From Rutidosis leptorrhynchoides (lineage: Eukaryota; Streptophyta; Magnoliopsida; Asterales; Asteraceae), in contig NC_092333.1 of the NCBI RefSeq assembly GCF_046630445.1, positions 99,284,001 through 99,348,000 of the forward strand: DNA of 64,000 bases. Reading direction: 5' to 3'. Every line of letters begins with the position of its first letter. Within the stretch, counting starts at the first letter, position 1. Positions 22,266 to 32,286 of this stretch are shown piece by piece. The translations under genes were made by a program, and so were the position numbers. The notes below the pieces were generated by a model. That model saw only the letters and a list, made by a program, of their open reading frames with translations, made no database searches and was not told the origin of the DNA.

Positions 22266-25200
22266 TTAAGCTGTTGATGGTGTTGACGAATCTTCTGGAA
22301 ATAGATGCGGGTATTTCTTCTTCATCTGATCTTCACGCTCCCAGGTGAACTCGGGTCCTCTACGAGCATTCCATCGAACCTTAACAATTTTTATCTTGTT
22401 TTGCTTAAGTCTTTTAACCTCACGATCCATTATTTCGACGGGTTCTTCGATGAATTGAAGTTTTTCGTTGATTTGGATTTCATCTAACGGAATAGTGAGA
22501 TCTTCTTTAGCAAAACATTTCTTCAAATTCGAGACGTGGAAAGTGTTATGTACAGCCGCGAGTTGTTGAGGTAACTCAAGTCGGTAAGCTACTGGTCCGA
22601 CACGATCAATAATCTTGAATGGTCCAATATACCTTGGATTTAATTTCCCTCGTTTACCAAATCGAACAACGCCTTTCCAAGGTGCAACTTTAAGCATGAC
22701 CATCTCTCCAATTTCAAATTCTATATCTTTTCTTTTAATGTCAGCGTAGCTCTTTTGTCGACTTTGGGCGGTTTTCAACCGTTGTTGAATTTGGATGATC
22801 TTCTCGGTAGTTTCTTGTATAATCTCCGGACCCGTAATCTGTCTATCCCCCACTTCACTCCAACAAATCGGAGACCTGCACTTTCTACCATAAAGTGCTT
22901 CAAACGGTGCCATCTCAATGCTTGAATGGTAGCTGTTGTTGTAGGAAAATTCTGCTAACGGTAGATGTCGATCCCAACTGTTTCCAAAATCAATAACACA
23001 TGCTCGTAGCATGTCTTCAAGCGTTTGTATCGTCCTTTCGCTCTGCCCATCAGTTTGTGGATGATAGGCAGTACTCATGTCTAGACGAGTTCCTAATGCT
23101 TGCTGTAATGTCTGCCAGAATCTTGAAATAAATCTGCCATCCCTATCAGAGATAATAGAGATTGGTATTCCATGTCTGGAGATGACTTCCTTCAAATACA
23201 GTCGTGCTAACTTCTCCATCTTGTCATCTTCTCTTATTGGCAGGAAGTGTGCTGATTTGGTGAGACGATCAACTATTACCCAAATAGTATCAAAACCACT
23301 TGCAGTCCTTGGCAATTTAGTGATGAAATCCATGGTAATGTTTTCCCATTTCCATTCTGGGATTTCGGGTTGTTGAAGTAGACCTGATGGTTTCTGATGC
23401 TCAGCTTTGACTTTAGAACACGTCAAACATTCTCCTACGTATTTAGCAACATCGGCTTTCATACCCGGCCACCAAAAATGTTTCTTGAGATCCTTGTACA
23501 TCTTCCCCGTTCCAGGATGTATTGAGTATCTGGTTTTATGAGCTTCTCTAAGTACCATTTCTCTCATATCTCCAAATTTTGGTACCCAAATCCTTTCAGC
23601 CCTATACCGGGTTCCGTCTTCCCGAATATTAAGATGCTTCTCCGATCCTTTGGGTATTTCATCCTTTAAATTTCCCTCTTTTAAAACTCCTTGTTGCGCC
23701 TCCTTTATTTGAGTAGTAAGGTTATTATGAATCATTATATTCATAGATTTTACTCGAATGGGTTCTCTGTCCTTCCTGCTCAAGGCATCGGCTACCACAT
23801 TTGCCTTCCCCGGGTGGTAACGAATCTCAAAGTCGTAATCATTCAATAATTCAATCCACCTACGCTGCCTCATATTCAGTTGTTTCTGATTAAATATGTG
23901 TTGAAGACTTTTGTGGTCGGTATATATAATACTTTTGACCCCATATAAGTAGTGCCTCCAAGTCTTTAATGCAAAAACAACCGCGCCTAATTCCAAATCA
24001 TGCGTCGTATAATTTTGTTCGTGAATCTTCAATTGTCTAGACGCATAAGCAATCACCTTCGTTCGTTGCATTAATACACAACCGAGACCTTGCTTTGATG
24101 CGTCACAATAAATCACAAAATCATCATTCCCTTCAGGCAATGACAATATAGGTGCCGTAGTTAGCTTTTTCTTCAATAACTGAAACGCTTTCTCTTGTTC
24201 ATCATTCCATTCAAATTTCTTCCCTTTATGCGTTAATGCAGTCAAGGGTTTTGCTATTCTGGAAAAGTCTTGGATGAACCTTCTGTAGTAACCAGCTAGT
24301 CCTAAAAACTGGCGTATGTGTTTCGGAGTTTTCGGGGTTTCCCACTTTTCAACAGTTTCTATCTTTGCCGGATCCACCTTAATACCTTCTTTGTTCACTA
24401 TGTGACCGAGGAATTGAACTTCTTCCAACCAAAATGCACACTTTGAAAACTTAGCGTACAATTCTTCCTTCCTCAATACTTCTAACACCTTTCTCAAATG
24501 TTCACCGTGTTCTTGGTCATTCTTTGAGTAAATAAGTATGTCATCAATGAAAACAATGACAAACTTGTCAAGGTATGGTCCACACACTCGGTTCATAAGG
24601 TCCATGAACACAGCTGGTGCATTAGTTAAACCAAACGGCATGACCATAAACTCGTAATGACCGTAACGTGTTCTGAAAGCAGTCTTTGGAATATCATCTT
24701 CTTTCACCCGCATTTGATGATACCCGGAACGTAAGTCAATCTTTGAATAGACAGACGAGCCTTGTAGTTGATCAAATAAGTCATCGATTCTCGGTAGTGG
24801 GTAGCGGTTCTTGATGGTAAGTTTGTTCAACTCTCGGTAGTCGATACACAACCTGAATGTACCATCTTTCTTCTTGACAAACAAAACAGGAGCTCCCCAC
24901 GGTGATGTGCTTGGTCGAATGAAACCACGCTCTAAAAGTTCTTGTAATTGGCTTTGTAGTTCTTTCATCTCGCTGGGTGCGAGTCTGTAAGGAGCACGAG
25001 CTATTGGTGCAGCTCCTGGTACAAGATCTATTTGAAATGCAACGGATCGATGTGGGGGTAATCCCGGTAATTCTTTCGGAAATACATCAGGAAATTCTTT
25101 TGCGACGGGAACATCATTGATGCTCTTTTCTTCAGTTTGTACTTTCTCGACGTGTGCTAGAACAGCATAGCAACCTTTTCTTATTAGTTTTTGTGCCTTC

Positions 25201-26831
25201 AAATTACTAATAAGATGTAGCTTCGTGTTGCCCTTTTCTCCGTACACCATTAAGGGTTTTCCTTTTTCTCGTATAATGCGAATTGCATTTTTGTAACAAA
25301 CGATCTCCGCTTTCACTTCTTTCAACCAGTCCATACCGATTATCACATCAAAACTCCCTAACTCTACTGGTATCAAATCAATCTTAAATGTTTCGCTAAC
25401 CAGTTTAATTTCTCGATTCCGACATATATTATCTGCTGAAATTAATTTACCATTTGCTAATTCGAGTAAAAATTTACTATCCAAAGGCGTCAATGGACAA
25501 CTTAATTTAGCACAAAAATCTCTACTCATATAGCTTCTATCCGCACCCGAATCAAATAAAACGTAAGCAGATTTATTGTCAATAAGAAACGTACCCGTAA
25601 CAAGCTCCGGGTCTTCCTGTGCCTCTGCCGCATTAATATTGAAAACTCTTCCACGGCCTTGTCCATTCGTGTTCTCCTGGTTCGGGCAATTTCTAATAAT
25701 GTGGCCTGGTTTTCCACATTTATAACAAACTACATTGGCATAACTTGCTCCGACACTACTTGCTCCGCCATTACTCGTTCCGACACCATTTGTTCCTTTC
25801 GTTCTATTAACCCCTGGTCCGTAGACCTCACACTTCGCCGCGCTATGACCATTTCTTTTACACTTGTTGCAAAATTTGGTGCAGAACCCCGAGTGATTCT
25901 TTTCACACCTTTGGCATAGCTGCTTCTGATTGTTGTTGTTGCGGTTATTATTGTTGTTGGGATGATTGTTGTAGTTGCTGTTGTTGTTGTTGTTGTTGGG
26001 CCGTTTGTTGTAGTTGCAATTGATGTTGCGATTGTTGGGATAATTGTTGCGATTATTGTTGTAATTGTTGTTGTTGTTGTATTGGTGATTCTTATCACCG
26101 TTTTCCTCCCACTTTCTTTTGACTTGCTTCACATTGGCCTCTTCAGCAGTCTGTTCTTTAATTCTTTCTTCAATTTGGTTCACGAGTTTGTGAGCCATTC
26201 TACATGCCTGTTGTATGGAGGCGGGCTCGTGTGAACTTATATCTTCTTGGATTCTTTCTGGTAATCCTTTCACAAACGCGTCAATCTTCTCTTCCTCATC
26301 TTCGAATGCTCCCGGACACAATAGGCACAATTCTGTGAATCGTCTTTCGTATGTGGTAATATCAAATCCTTGGGTTCGTAACCCTCTAAGTTCTGTCTTG
26401 AGCTTATTGACCTCAGTTCTGGGACGGTACTTCTCGTTCATCAAGTGCTTGAATGTTGACCAAGGTAGTGCGTACGCATCATCTTGTCCCACTTGCTCTA
26501 GATAGGTATTCCACCATGTTAACGCAGAACCTGTGAAGGTATGCGTAGCGTACTTCACTTTGTCCTCTTCAGTACACTTACTTATGGCAAACACTGATTC
26601 GACCTTCTCGGTCCACCGTTTCAATCCGATCGGTCCTTCGGTTCCATCAAATTCCAAAGGTTTGCAGGCAGTGAATTCTTTGTAGGTGCATCCTACACGA
26701 TTTCCTGTACTGCTAGATCCAAGGTTATTGTTGGTATGTAGCGCAGCCTGTACTGCGGCTATGTTTGAAGCTAGAAAAGTACGGAATTCCTCTTCATTCA
26801 TATTCACGGTGTGTCGAGTAGTCGGTGACAT
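22266..26831 (-). CDS. Gag-Pol polyprotein of element A (Ty3/gypsy, chromovirus)
   Basis: Single open frame of up to 1533 codons (1521 from the likely start MSPTTRH at 26831; the first ATG is at 26867). Numbering from the upstream ATG: capsid-type gag about 55-240; an Asn-rich linker at 261-315; zinc knuckles [14 protein letters not shown] (333-346) and [14 protein letters not shown] (381-394); protease FDSGADRS (about 438-445). Then reverse transcriptase with FIDD, RNase H with YCDAS, integrase with an HHCC finger, MDF...SDRDGRF...QSERT (DDE), a GPF module (YIGPFKI), and a C-terminal chromodomain-like tail ([18 protein letters not shown]). It would make capsid and all enzymes for cytoplasmic reverse transcription and nuclear integration. 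No inactivating change seen. The start is inferred from the family B start and context. Confidence 0.93.
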   Translation of the reverse strand: MSPTTRHTVNMNEEEFRTFLASNIAAVQAALHTNNNLGSSSTGNRVGCTYKEFTACKPLEFDGTEGPIGLKRWTEKVESVFAISKCTEEDKVKYATHTFTGSALTWWNTYLEQVGQDDAYALPWSTFKHLMNEKYRPRTEVNKLKTELRGLRTQGFDITTYERRFTELCLLCPGAFEDEEEKIDAFVKGLPERIQEDISSHEPASIQQACRMAHKLVNQIEERIKEQTAEEANVKQVKRKWEENGDKNHQYNNNNNYNNNRNNYPNNRNINCNYNKRPNNNNNNSNYNNHPNNNNNRNNNNQKQLCQRCEKNHSGFCTKFCNKCKRNGHSAAKCEVYGPGVNRTKGTNGVGTSNGGASSVGASYANVVCYKCGKPGHIIRNCPNQENTNGQGRGRVFNINAAEAQEDPELVTGTFLIDNKSAYVLFDSGADRSYMSRDFCAKLSCPLTPLDSKFLLELANGKLISADNICRNREIKLVSETFKIDLIPVELGSFDVIIGMDWLKEVKAEIVCYKNAIRIIREKGKPLMVYGEKGNTKLHLISNLKAQKLIRKGCYAVLAHVEKVQTEEKSINDVPVAKEFPDVFPKELPGLPPHRSVAFQIDLVPGAAPIARAPYRLAPSEMKELQSQLQELLERGFIRPSTSPWGAPVLFVKKKDGTFRLCIDYRELNKLTIKNRYPLPRIDDLFDQLQGSSVYSKIDLRSGYHQMRVKEDDIPKTAFRTRYGHYEFMVMPFGLTNAPAVFMDLMNRVCGPYLDKFVIVFIDDILIYSKNDQEHGEHLRKVLEVLRKEELYAKFSKCAFWLEEVQFLGHIVNKEGIKVDPAKIETVEKWETPKTPKHIRQFLGLAGYYRRFIQDFSRIAKPLTALTHKGKKFEWNDEQEKAFQLLKKKLTTAPILSLPEGNDDFVIYCDASKQGLGCVLMQRTKVIAYASRQLKIHEQNYTTHDLELGAVVFALKTWRHYLYGVKSIIYTDHKSLQHIFNQKQLNMRQRRWIELLNDYDFEIRYHPGKANVVADALSRKDREPIRVKSMNIMIHNNLTTQIKEAQQGVLKEGNLKDEIPKGSEKHLNIREDGTRYRAERIWVPKFGDMREMVLREAHKTRYSIHPGTGKMYKDLKKHFWWPGMKADVAKYVGECLTCSKVKAEHQKPSGLLQQPEIPEWKWENITMDFITKLPRTASGFDTIWVIVDRLTKSAHFLPIREDDKMEKLARLYLKEVISRHGIPISIISDRDGRFISRFWQTLQQALGTRLDMSTAYHPQTDGQSERTIQTLEDMLRACVIDFGNSWDRHLPLAEFSYNNSYHSSIEMAPFEALYGRKCRSPICWSEVGDRQITGPEIIQETTEKIIQIQQRLKTAQSRQKSYADIKRKDIEFEIGEMVMLKVAPWKGVVRFGKRGKLNPRYIGPFKIIDRVGPVAYRLELPQQLAAVHNTFHVSNLKKCFAKEDLTIPLDEIQINEKLQFIEEPVEIMDREVKRLKQNKIKIVKVRWNARRGPEFTWEREDQMKKKYPHLFPEDSSTPSTA

Positions 26832-26899
26832 TTCCTTCAAAATAGTCAAATGGAACAAGTTAATCATACAGAATGTTAAGAGTAGTTAATAGTATTTCG

Positions 26900-26994
26900 T
26901 AGCATAATATGAACTCATTAATAAAAGCTTTTTCTTCATATTAGCGTTTTATAAGTTTAAATTCGGGTAGTACCTACCCGTTAAGTTCATACTT
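26900..26994 (-). promoter_or_regulatory. Conserved leader block with duplicated PPT, element A
   Basis: The minus strand carries TTAACGGGTAGGTACT (26969-26984), a copy of the terminal PPT, followed by ATAAAACGCTAATA.GAAGAAAA.GCTTTTAT and then GTTCATATTAT. The same order and spacing occur before gag in family B (36039-36125), although surrounding noncoding sequence is not alignable. It could be a central-PPT-like primer site, a packaging signal or a translation element; the function is inferred. Confidence 0.6.
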
Positions 26995-27172
26995 AGTAGC
27001 TAATATACAATTCAACTACTACAATTCTATATGAAAAACTGATTGTAATAATATTTCGCGTTCAAGCTTTTATACAATATTTTACAAACTTACAATACCG
27101 CTTATTTTACATAAAACATGAAATATAGCACACAATAACTTTGATACAAGATAGTTGTGAAGATAATTCTAG

Positions 27173-27856
27173 CTAGTACACAAGTCGTTCAGCAAAGGCA
27201 ATAAAGACACGTAATTCATACGTCCAGAAACAAGTCATGCATTCTGGTTTTACTAGGACTACTTCCCATCCTTGGTCTTGTGCAACATAACCGTTATGGC
27301 CGTTGATAAGACAGCGTGTTGTAACATCATCAAAGGGACGAGGGTTACGTAATGTCCAACAGTCCCGTAATAATCTAAAAACCTCATTTCTTACCCCAAT
27401 TACCGACTCCGTCACTTGTGGAAACGTTTTGTTTAATAGTTGTAGCCCGATGTTCTTGTTCTCACTTTGGTGAGAAGCGAACATTACTAATCCGTAAGCA
27501 TAACATGCTTCTTTATGTTGCATGTTAGCCGCTTTTTCTAAATCACGAAGTCCAATATTCGGATATATTGAGTCAAAATAATTTCTTAACCCGTTGCGTA
27601 AAATAGCATTTGGGTTCCCCGCAATATATGCGTCAAAGTAAACACATCGTAACTTATGGGTTTCCCAATGTGATATCCCCCATCTTTCAAACGAAAGTCT
27701 CTTATAAACCAAGACATTCTTGGAACGTTCTTCGAATGTCTTACAAACTGATCTCGCCTTAAATAGTTGTGCCGAAGAATTCTGGCCGACTCTAGACAAG
27801 ATTTCATCAATCATGTCTCCGGGTAGGTCTCTTAAAATATTGGGTTGTCTATCCAT
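27173..27856 (-). CDS. Captured F-box protein gene inside element A
   Basis: Intact intronless ORF of 227 codons between ORF0-A and gag, in the same orientation as gag-pol. Residues 6-55 form an F-box (ILRDLPGDMIDEILSRVG, then VCKTF and VYKRLSF). Residues 78-125 (GNPNAILRNGLRNYF, LEKAANMQHKEACYAYG) resemble the Sel1-like C-terminal part of the plant At2g35280/At1g67623-type F-box family, as does the C..C pair near the end (CMTC). F-box proteins recruit targets to SCF ubiquitin ligases through SKP1. Family B has no counterpart in its 370-base leader, so this is a cellular gene acquired by the element. A splice-acceptor-like CTATTTTACAG ends 14 bases before the ATG. Expression and activity are untested. 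Confidence 0.8.
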   Translation of the reverse strand: MDRQPNILRDLPGDMIDEILSRVGQNSSAQLFKARSVCKTFEERSKNVLVYKRLSFERWGISHWETHKLRCVYFDAYIAGNPNAILRNGLRNYFDSIYPNIGLRDLEKAANMQHKEACYAYGLVMFASHQSENKNIGLQLLNKTFPQVTESVIGVRNEVFRLLRDCWTLRNPRPFDDVTTRCLINGHNGYVAQDQGWEVVLVKPECMTCFWTYELRVFIAFAERLVY

Positions 27857-27995
27857 TTTGTGTTTTTAAACTGTAAAATAGACAAGAGTTAGATTCATAA
27901 AAAAAAAATACTTATTAATACAAGCAATTTTTACATATATCATAAAGCATAAGCACACTATATTACATATATTACACCACAGGAATACAACTATC

Positions 27996-28610
27996 TTATT
28001 CCGACTCGCTCGTTTCTTCTTGTTGGGTTTTGGTTCGTTTTGCCAAGTTTCTAGGGATATATGATGTTCCCCTAATACGAGCCGTTGTTGTCCACATTGG
28101 TTTAGAAAAACCTGGTGGTTTAGAGGTTCCCGGGTCATTGTTACAACTTAAGGACTTCGGGGGTTGACGATACATATAAAGTTCATCGGGGTTGGAATTA
28201 GATTTCTCTATTTTTATGCCCTTTCCCTTATTATTTTCTTTTGCCTTTTTAAATTCAGTTGGGGTTATTTCTATAACATCATCGGAATTCTCGTCGGAAT
28301 CCGATTCATCGGAGAATTGGTAATCCTCCCAATATTTTGCTTCCTTGGCGGAAACACCATTGACCATAATTAACCTTGGTCGGTTGGTTGAGGATTCTCT
28401 TTTACTTAACCGTTTTATTATTTCCCCCACCGGTTCTATTTCTTCTTCCGGTTCCGATTCTTCTTCCGGTTCCGATTCTTCTTCCGGTTCCGACTCTTCT
28501 TCCGGTTCCTCTTCGGGAACTTGTGAATCAGTCCACGAATCATTCCAATTTACATTTGACTCTTCATTATTATTAGGTGAGTCAATGGGACTTGTTCTAG
28601 AGGTAGACAT
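27996..28610 (-). CDS. ORF0-A, acidic extra ORF upstream of gag in element A
   Basis: 204 codons, starting about 210 bases after the 5' LTR. It contains DSQVPEEE followed by SEPEEE repeats (about residues 28-58), a Ser/Asp/Glu cluster (100-111), VIEITPTEF (112-120), a Lys-rich segment (121-137), TTTARI (174-179) and a basic stretch NLAKRTK before an acidic end. The order DSQ(V/I)P - SEPEEE repeats - EIT..EF - TARI - basic region matches the family B ORF at 35372-35842, so the two are homologous and maintained. No catalytic domain is recognisable; it looks like a disordered, probably nuclear protein. The role is unknown. The start is the first ATG of the frame. Confidence 0.75.
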   Translation of the reverse strand: MSTSRTSPIDSPNNNEESNVNWNDSWTDSQVPEEEPEEESEPEEESEPEEESEPEEEIEPVGEIIKRLSKRESSTNRPRLIMVNGVSAKEAKYWEDYQFSDESDSDENSDDVIEITPTEFKKAKENNKGKGIKIEKSNSNPDELYMYRQPPKSLSCNNDPGTSKPPGFSKPMWTTTARIRGTSYIPRNLAKRTKTQQEETSESE

Positions 28611-28804
28611 CTATCACATAATATCAAACACGTTAAGAGATTAATATATCACATAATATTCATATGTTAAAAATATATAGTTTCCAACAAAAATGTTAAG
28701 CAATCATTTTTAAAGAAAACACGGTCGAAGTCCAGACTCACTAATGCATCCTAACAAACTCGATAAGACACACTAATGCAATTTTCTGGTTCTCTAAGAC
28801 CAAC

Positions 28805-28816
28805 GCTCGGATACCA
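28805..28816 (-). other. Primer-binding site of element A (initiator tRNA-Met type)
   Basis: The minus strand reads TGGTATCCGAGC two bases after the 5' LTR end. It differs by one base from TGGTATCAGAGC, the complement of the plant tRNA-iMet 3' end, which family B matches perfectly. Confidence 0.75.
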
Positions 28817-28818
28817 AC

Positions 28819-31800
28819 TGAAATGTCCCGTTCTTATTGATTAAAAACGTTCCATATTAATTGATTTCGTTGCGAGGTTTTGACCTCTATATGAGACGTT
28901 TTTCAAAGACTGCATTCATTTTAAAACAAACCATAACCTTTATTTCATCAATAAAGGTTTAAAAAGCTTTAAGTAGATTATCAAATAATGATAATCTAAA
29001 ATATCCTGTTTACACATGACCATTACATAATGGTTTACAATACAAATATGTTACAACAAAATAAGTTTCTTGAATGCAGTTTTTACACAATATCATACAA
29101 GCATGGACTCCAAATCTCGTCCTTATTTAAGTATGCGACAGCGGAAGCTCTTAATAATCACCTGAGAATAAACATGCTTAAAACGTCAACAAAAATGTTG
29201 GTGAGTTATAGGTTTAACCTATATATATCAAATCATAATAATAGACCACAAGATTTCATATTTCAATACACATCCCATACATAGAGATAAAAATCATTCA
29301 TATGGTGAACACCTGGTAACCGACATTAACAAGATGCATATATAAGAATATCCCCATCATTCCGGGACACCCTTCGGATATGATATAAATTTCGAAGTAC
29401 TAAAGCATCCGGTACTTTGGATGGGGTTTGTTAGGCCCAATAGATCTATCTTTAGGATTCGCGTCAATTAAGGTGTCTGTTCCCTAATTCTCAGATTACC
29501 AGACTTAATAAAAAGGGGCATATTCGATTTCAATAATTCAACCATAGAATGTAGTTTCACGTACTTGTGTCTATTTTGTAAATCATTTATAAAACCTGCA
29601 TGTATTCTCATCCCAAAAATATTAGATTTTAAAAGTGGGACTATAACTCACTTTCACAGATTTTTACTTCGTCGGGAAGTAAGACTTGGCCACTGGTTGA
29701 TTCACGAACCTATAACAATATATACATATATATCAAAGTATGTTCAAAATATATTTACAACACTTTTAATATATTTTGATGTTTTAAGTTTATTAAGTCA
29801 GCTGTCCTCGTTAGTAACCTACAACTAGTTGTCCACAGTTAGATGTACAGAAATAAATCGATAAATATTATCTTGAATCAATCCATGATCCAGTGTATAC
29901 GTATCTCAGTATTGATCACAACTCAAACTATATATATTTTGGAATCAACCTCAACCCTGTATAGCTAACTCCAACATTCACATATAGAGTGTCTATGGTT
30001 GTTCCGAAATATATATAGATGTGTCGACATGATAGGTCGAAACATTGTATACGTGTCTATGGTATCTCAAGATTACATAATATACAATACAAGTTGATTA
30101 AGTTATGGTTGGAATAGATTTGTTACCAATTTTCACGTAGCTAAAATGAGAAAAATTATCCAATCTTGTTTTACCCATAACTTCTTCATTTTAAATCCGT
30201 TTTGAGTGAATCAAATTGCTATGGTTTCATATTGAACTCTATTTTATGAATCTAAACAGAAAAAGTATAGGTTTATAGTCGGAAAAATAAGTTACAAGTC
30301 GTTTTTGTAAAGGTAGTCATTTCAGTCGAAAGAACGACGTCTAGATGACCATTTTAGAAAACATACTTCCACTTTGAGTTTAACCATAATTTTTGGATAT
30401 AGTTTCATGTTCATAATAAAAATCATTTTCTCAGAATAACAACTTTTAAATCAAAGTTTATCATAGTTTTTAATTAACTAACCCAAAACAGCCCGCGGTG
30501 TTACTACGACGGCGTAAATCCGGTTTTACGGTGTTTTTCGTGTTTCCAGGTTTTAAATCATTAAGTTAGCATATCATATAGATATAGAACATGTGTTTAG
30601 TTGATTTTAAAAGTCAAGTTAGAAGGATTAACTTTTGTTTGCGAACAAGTTTAGAATTAACTAAACTATGTTCTAGTGATTACAAGTTTAAACCTTCGAA
30701 TAAGATAGCTTTATATGTATGAATCGAATGATGTTATGAACATCATTACTACCTTAAGTTCCTTGGATGAACCTACTGGAAAAGAGAAAAATGGATCTAG
30801 CTTCAATGGATCCTTGGATGGCTCAAAGTTCTTGAAGCAAAATCATGACACGAAAACAAGTTCAAGTAAGATCATCACTTGAAATAAGATTGTTATAGTT
30901 ATAGAAATTGAACCAAAGTTTGAATATGATTATTACCTTGTATTAGAATGATAACCTACTGTAAGAAACAAAGATTTCTTGAGGTTGGATGATCACCTTA
31001 CAAGATTGGAAGTGAGCTAGCAATCTTGAAAGTATTCTTGATTTTATGAAACTAGAACTTTTGAAATTTATGAAGAACACTTAGAACTTGAAGATAGAAC
31101 TTGAGAGAGATCAATTAGATGAAGAAAATTGAAGAATGAAAGTGTTTGTAGGTGTTTTTGGTCGTTGGTGTATGGATTAGATATAATGGATATGTAATTT
31201 TGTTTTCATGTAAATAAGTCATGAATGATTACTCATATTTTTGTAATTTTATGAGATATTTCATGCTAGTTGCCAAATGATGGTTCCCACATGTGTTAGG
31301 TGACTCACATGGGCTGCTAAGAGCTGATCATTGGAGTGTATATACCAATAGTACATACATCTAAAAGCTGTGTATTGTACGAGTACGAATACGGGTGCAT
31401 ACGAGTAGAATTGTTGATGAAACTGAACGAGGATGTAATTGTAAGCATTTTTGTTAAGTAGAAGTATTTTGATAAGCGTCTTGAAGTCTTTCAAAAGTGT
31501 ATGAATACATATTAAAACACTACATGTATATACATTTTAACTGAGTCGTTAAGTCATCGTTAGTCGTTACATGTAAATGTTGTTTTGAAACCTTTAGGTT
31601 AACGATCTTGTTAAATGTTGTTAACCCAATGTTTATAATATTAAAAGAGATTTTAAATTATTATATTATCATGATATTATGATGTACGAATATCTCTTAA
31701 TATGATATATATACATTAAATGTCGTTACAACGATAATCGTTACATATATGTCTCGTTTCAAAATCATTAAGTTAGTAGTCTTGTTTTTACATATGTAGT

Positions 31801-32068
31801 TCATTGTTAATATACTTAATGATATGTTTACATATCATAATATCATGTTAACTATATATATAACCATATATATGTCATCATATAGTTTTTACAAGTTTTA
31901 ACGTTCGTGAATCACCGGTCAACTTGGGTGGTCAATTGTCTATATGAAACCTATTTCAATTAATCAAGTCTTAACAAGTTTGATTGCTTAACATGTTGGA
32001 AACATTTAATCATGTAAATATCAATCTCAATTAATATATATAAACATGGAAAAGTTCGGGTCACTACA
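28819..32068 (-). repeat. 5' LTR of element A
   Basis: 3250 bp; starts TGTAGTGACCCGAAC and ends GGGACATTTCA on the minus strand. Drives transcription leftward through ORF0-A, the F-box ORF and gag-pol. Near-identical to the 3' LTR. Confidence 0.95.
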
Positions 32069-32073
32069 AGGAA
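32069..32073. repeat. Target-site duplication AGGAA of element A, right copy
   Basis: Directly follows the TCACTACA end of element A; partner of 18976-18980. Confidence 0.95.
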
Positions 32074-32286
32074 CTCGTTTGGATATGAGTACCGCGTATC
32101 ATCCGCAAACCGACGGGCAGAGTGAAAGAACGATTCAGACTCTTGAAGACATGCTCAGGGCATGTGTGATCGATTTTGGAAACGGATGGATCAAATGAAA
32201 CAAAAATATCCACACTTGTTTCTCGATGACGCAAAATAGGTACAATTTTAAAATTTCGGGACGAAATTTATTTAACGGGTAGGTAC
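32069..32286 (+). pseudogene. Remainder of interrupted family B pol with internal deletion
   Basis: It resumes with ACTCGTTTGGATATGAG (integrase [18 protein letters not shown]) and runs about 115 bases. At about 32188 (ACGGATGG|ATCAAATG) it jumps to the last codons of pol. Compared with the copy at 36211, 643 bases are missing; 4 bases of microhomology (GGAT) lie at the joint and the frame shifts. It ends with the AACGGGTAGGTAC PPT at 32274-32286. Confidence 0.88.

Larger units (their letters stand above)
18981..32068 (-). mobile_element. Complete Tekay/Del-type Ty3/gypsy element A (13.1 kb)
   Basis: Two 3250-bp LTRs (18981-22230 and 28819-32068) with TG...CA ends (minus-strand start TGTAGTGACCC) flank 6.6 kb of internal sequence, and an AGGAA duplication brackets the whole. 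In transcriptional order on the minus strand: 5' LTR, PBS, ORF0-A, F-box ORF, conserved leader with second PPT, gag-pol, PPT, 3' LTR. Single-frame gag-pol with reverse transcriptase-RNase H-integrase order and a C-terminal chromodomain-like tail places it among chromoviruses, most like Tekay/Del. I count about nine substitutions between the LTRs. The large ORFs are all open, so it may still be competent. Confidence 0.93.

Noticed and set aside
25962-26234. Val-rich ORF antisense to gag-A
   Set aside because: Antisense shadow of the Asn-rich linker (AAC/AAT read backwards).
28345-28644. Ser/Gly-rich ORF antisense to ORF0-A, and the like at 35323-35880, 43727-44035, 44108-44410 and 52264-52770
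   Set aside because: The 18-bp acidic repeat is open in several frames; the ORF0 frame is the one with conserved motifs outside the repeat.
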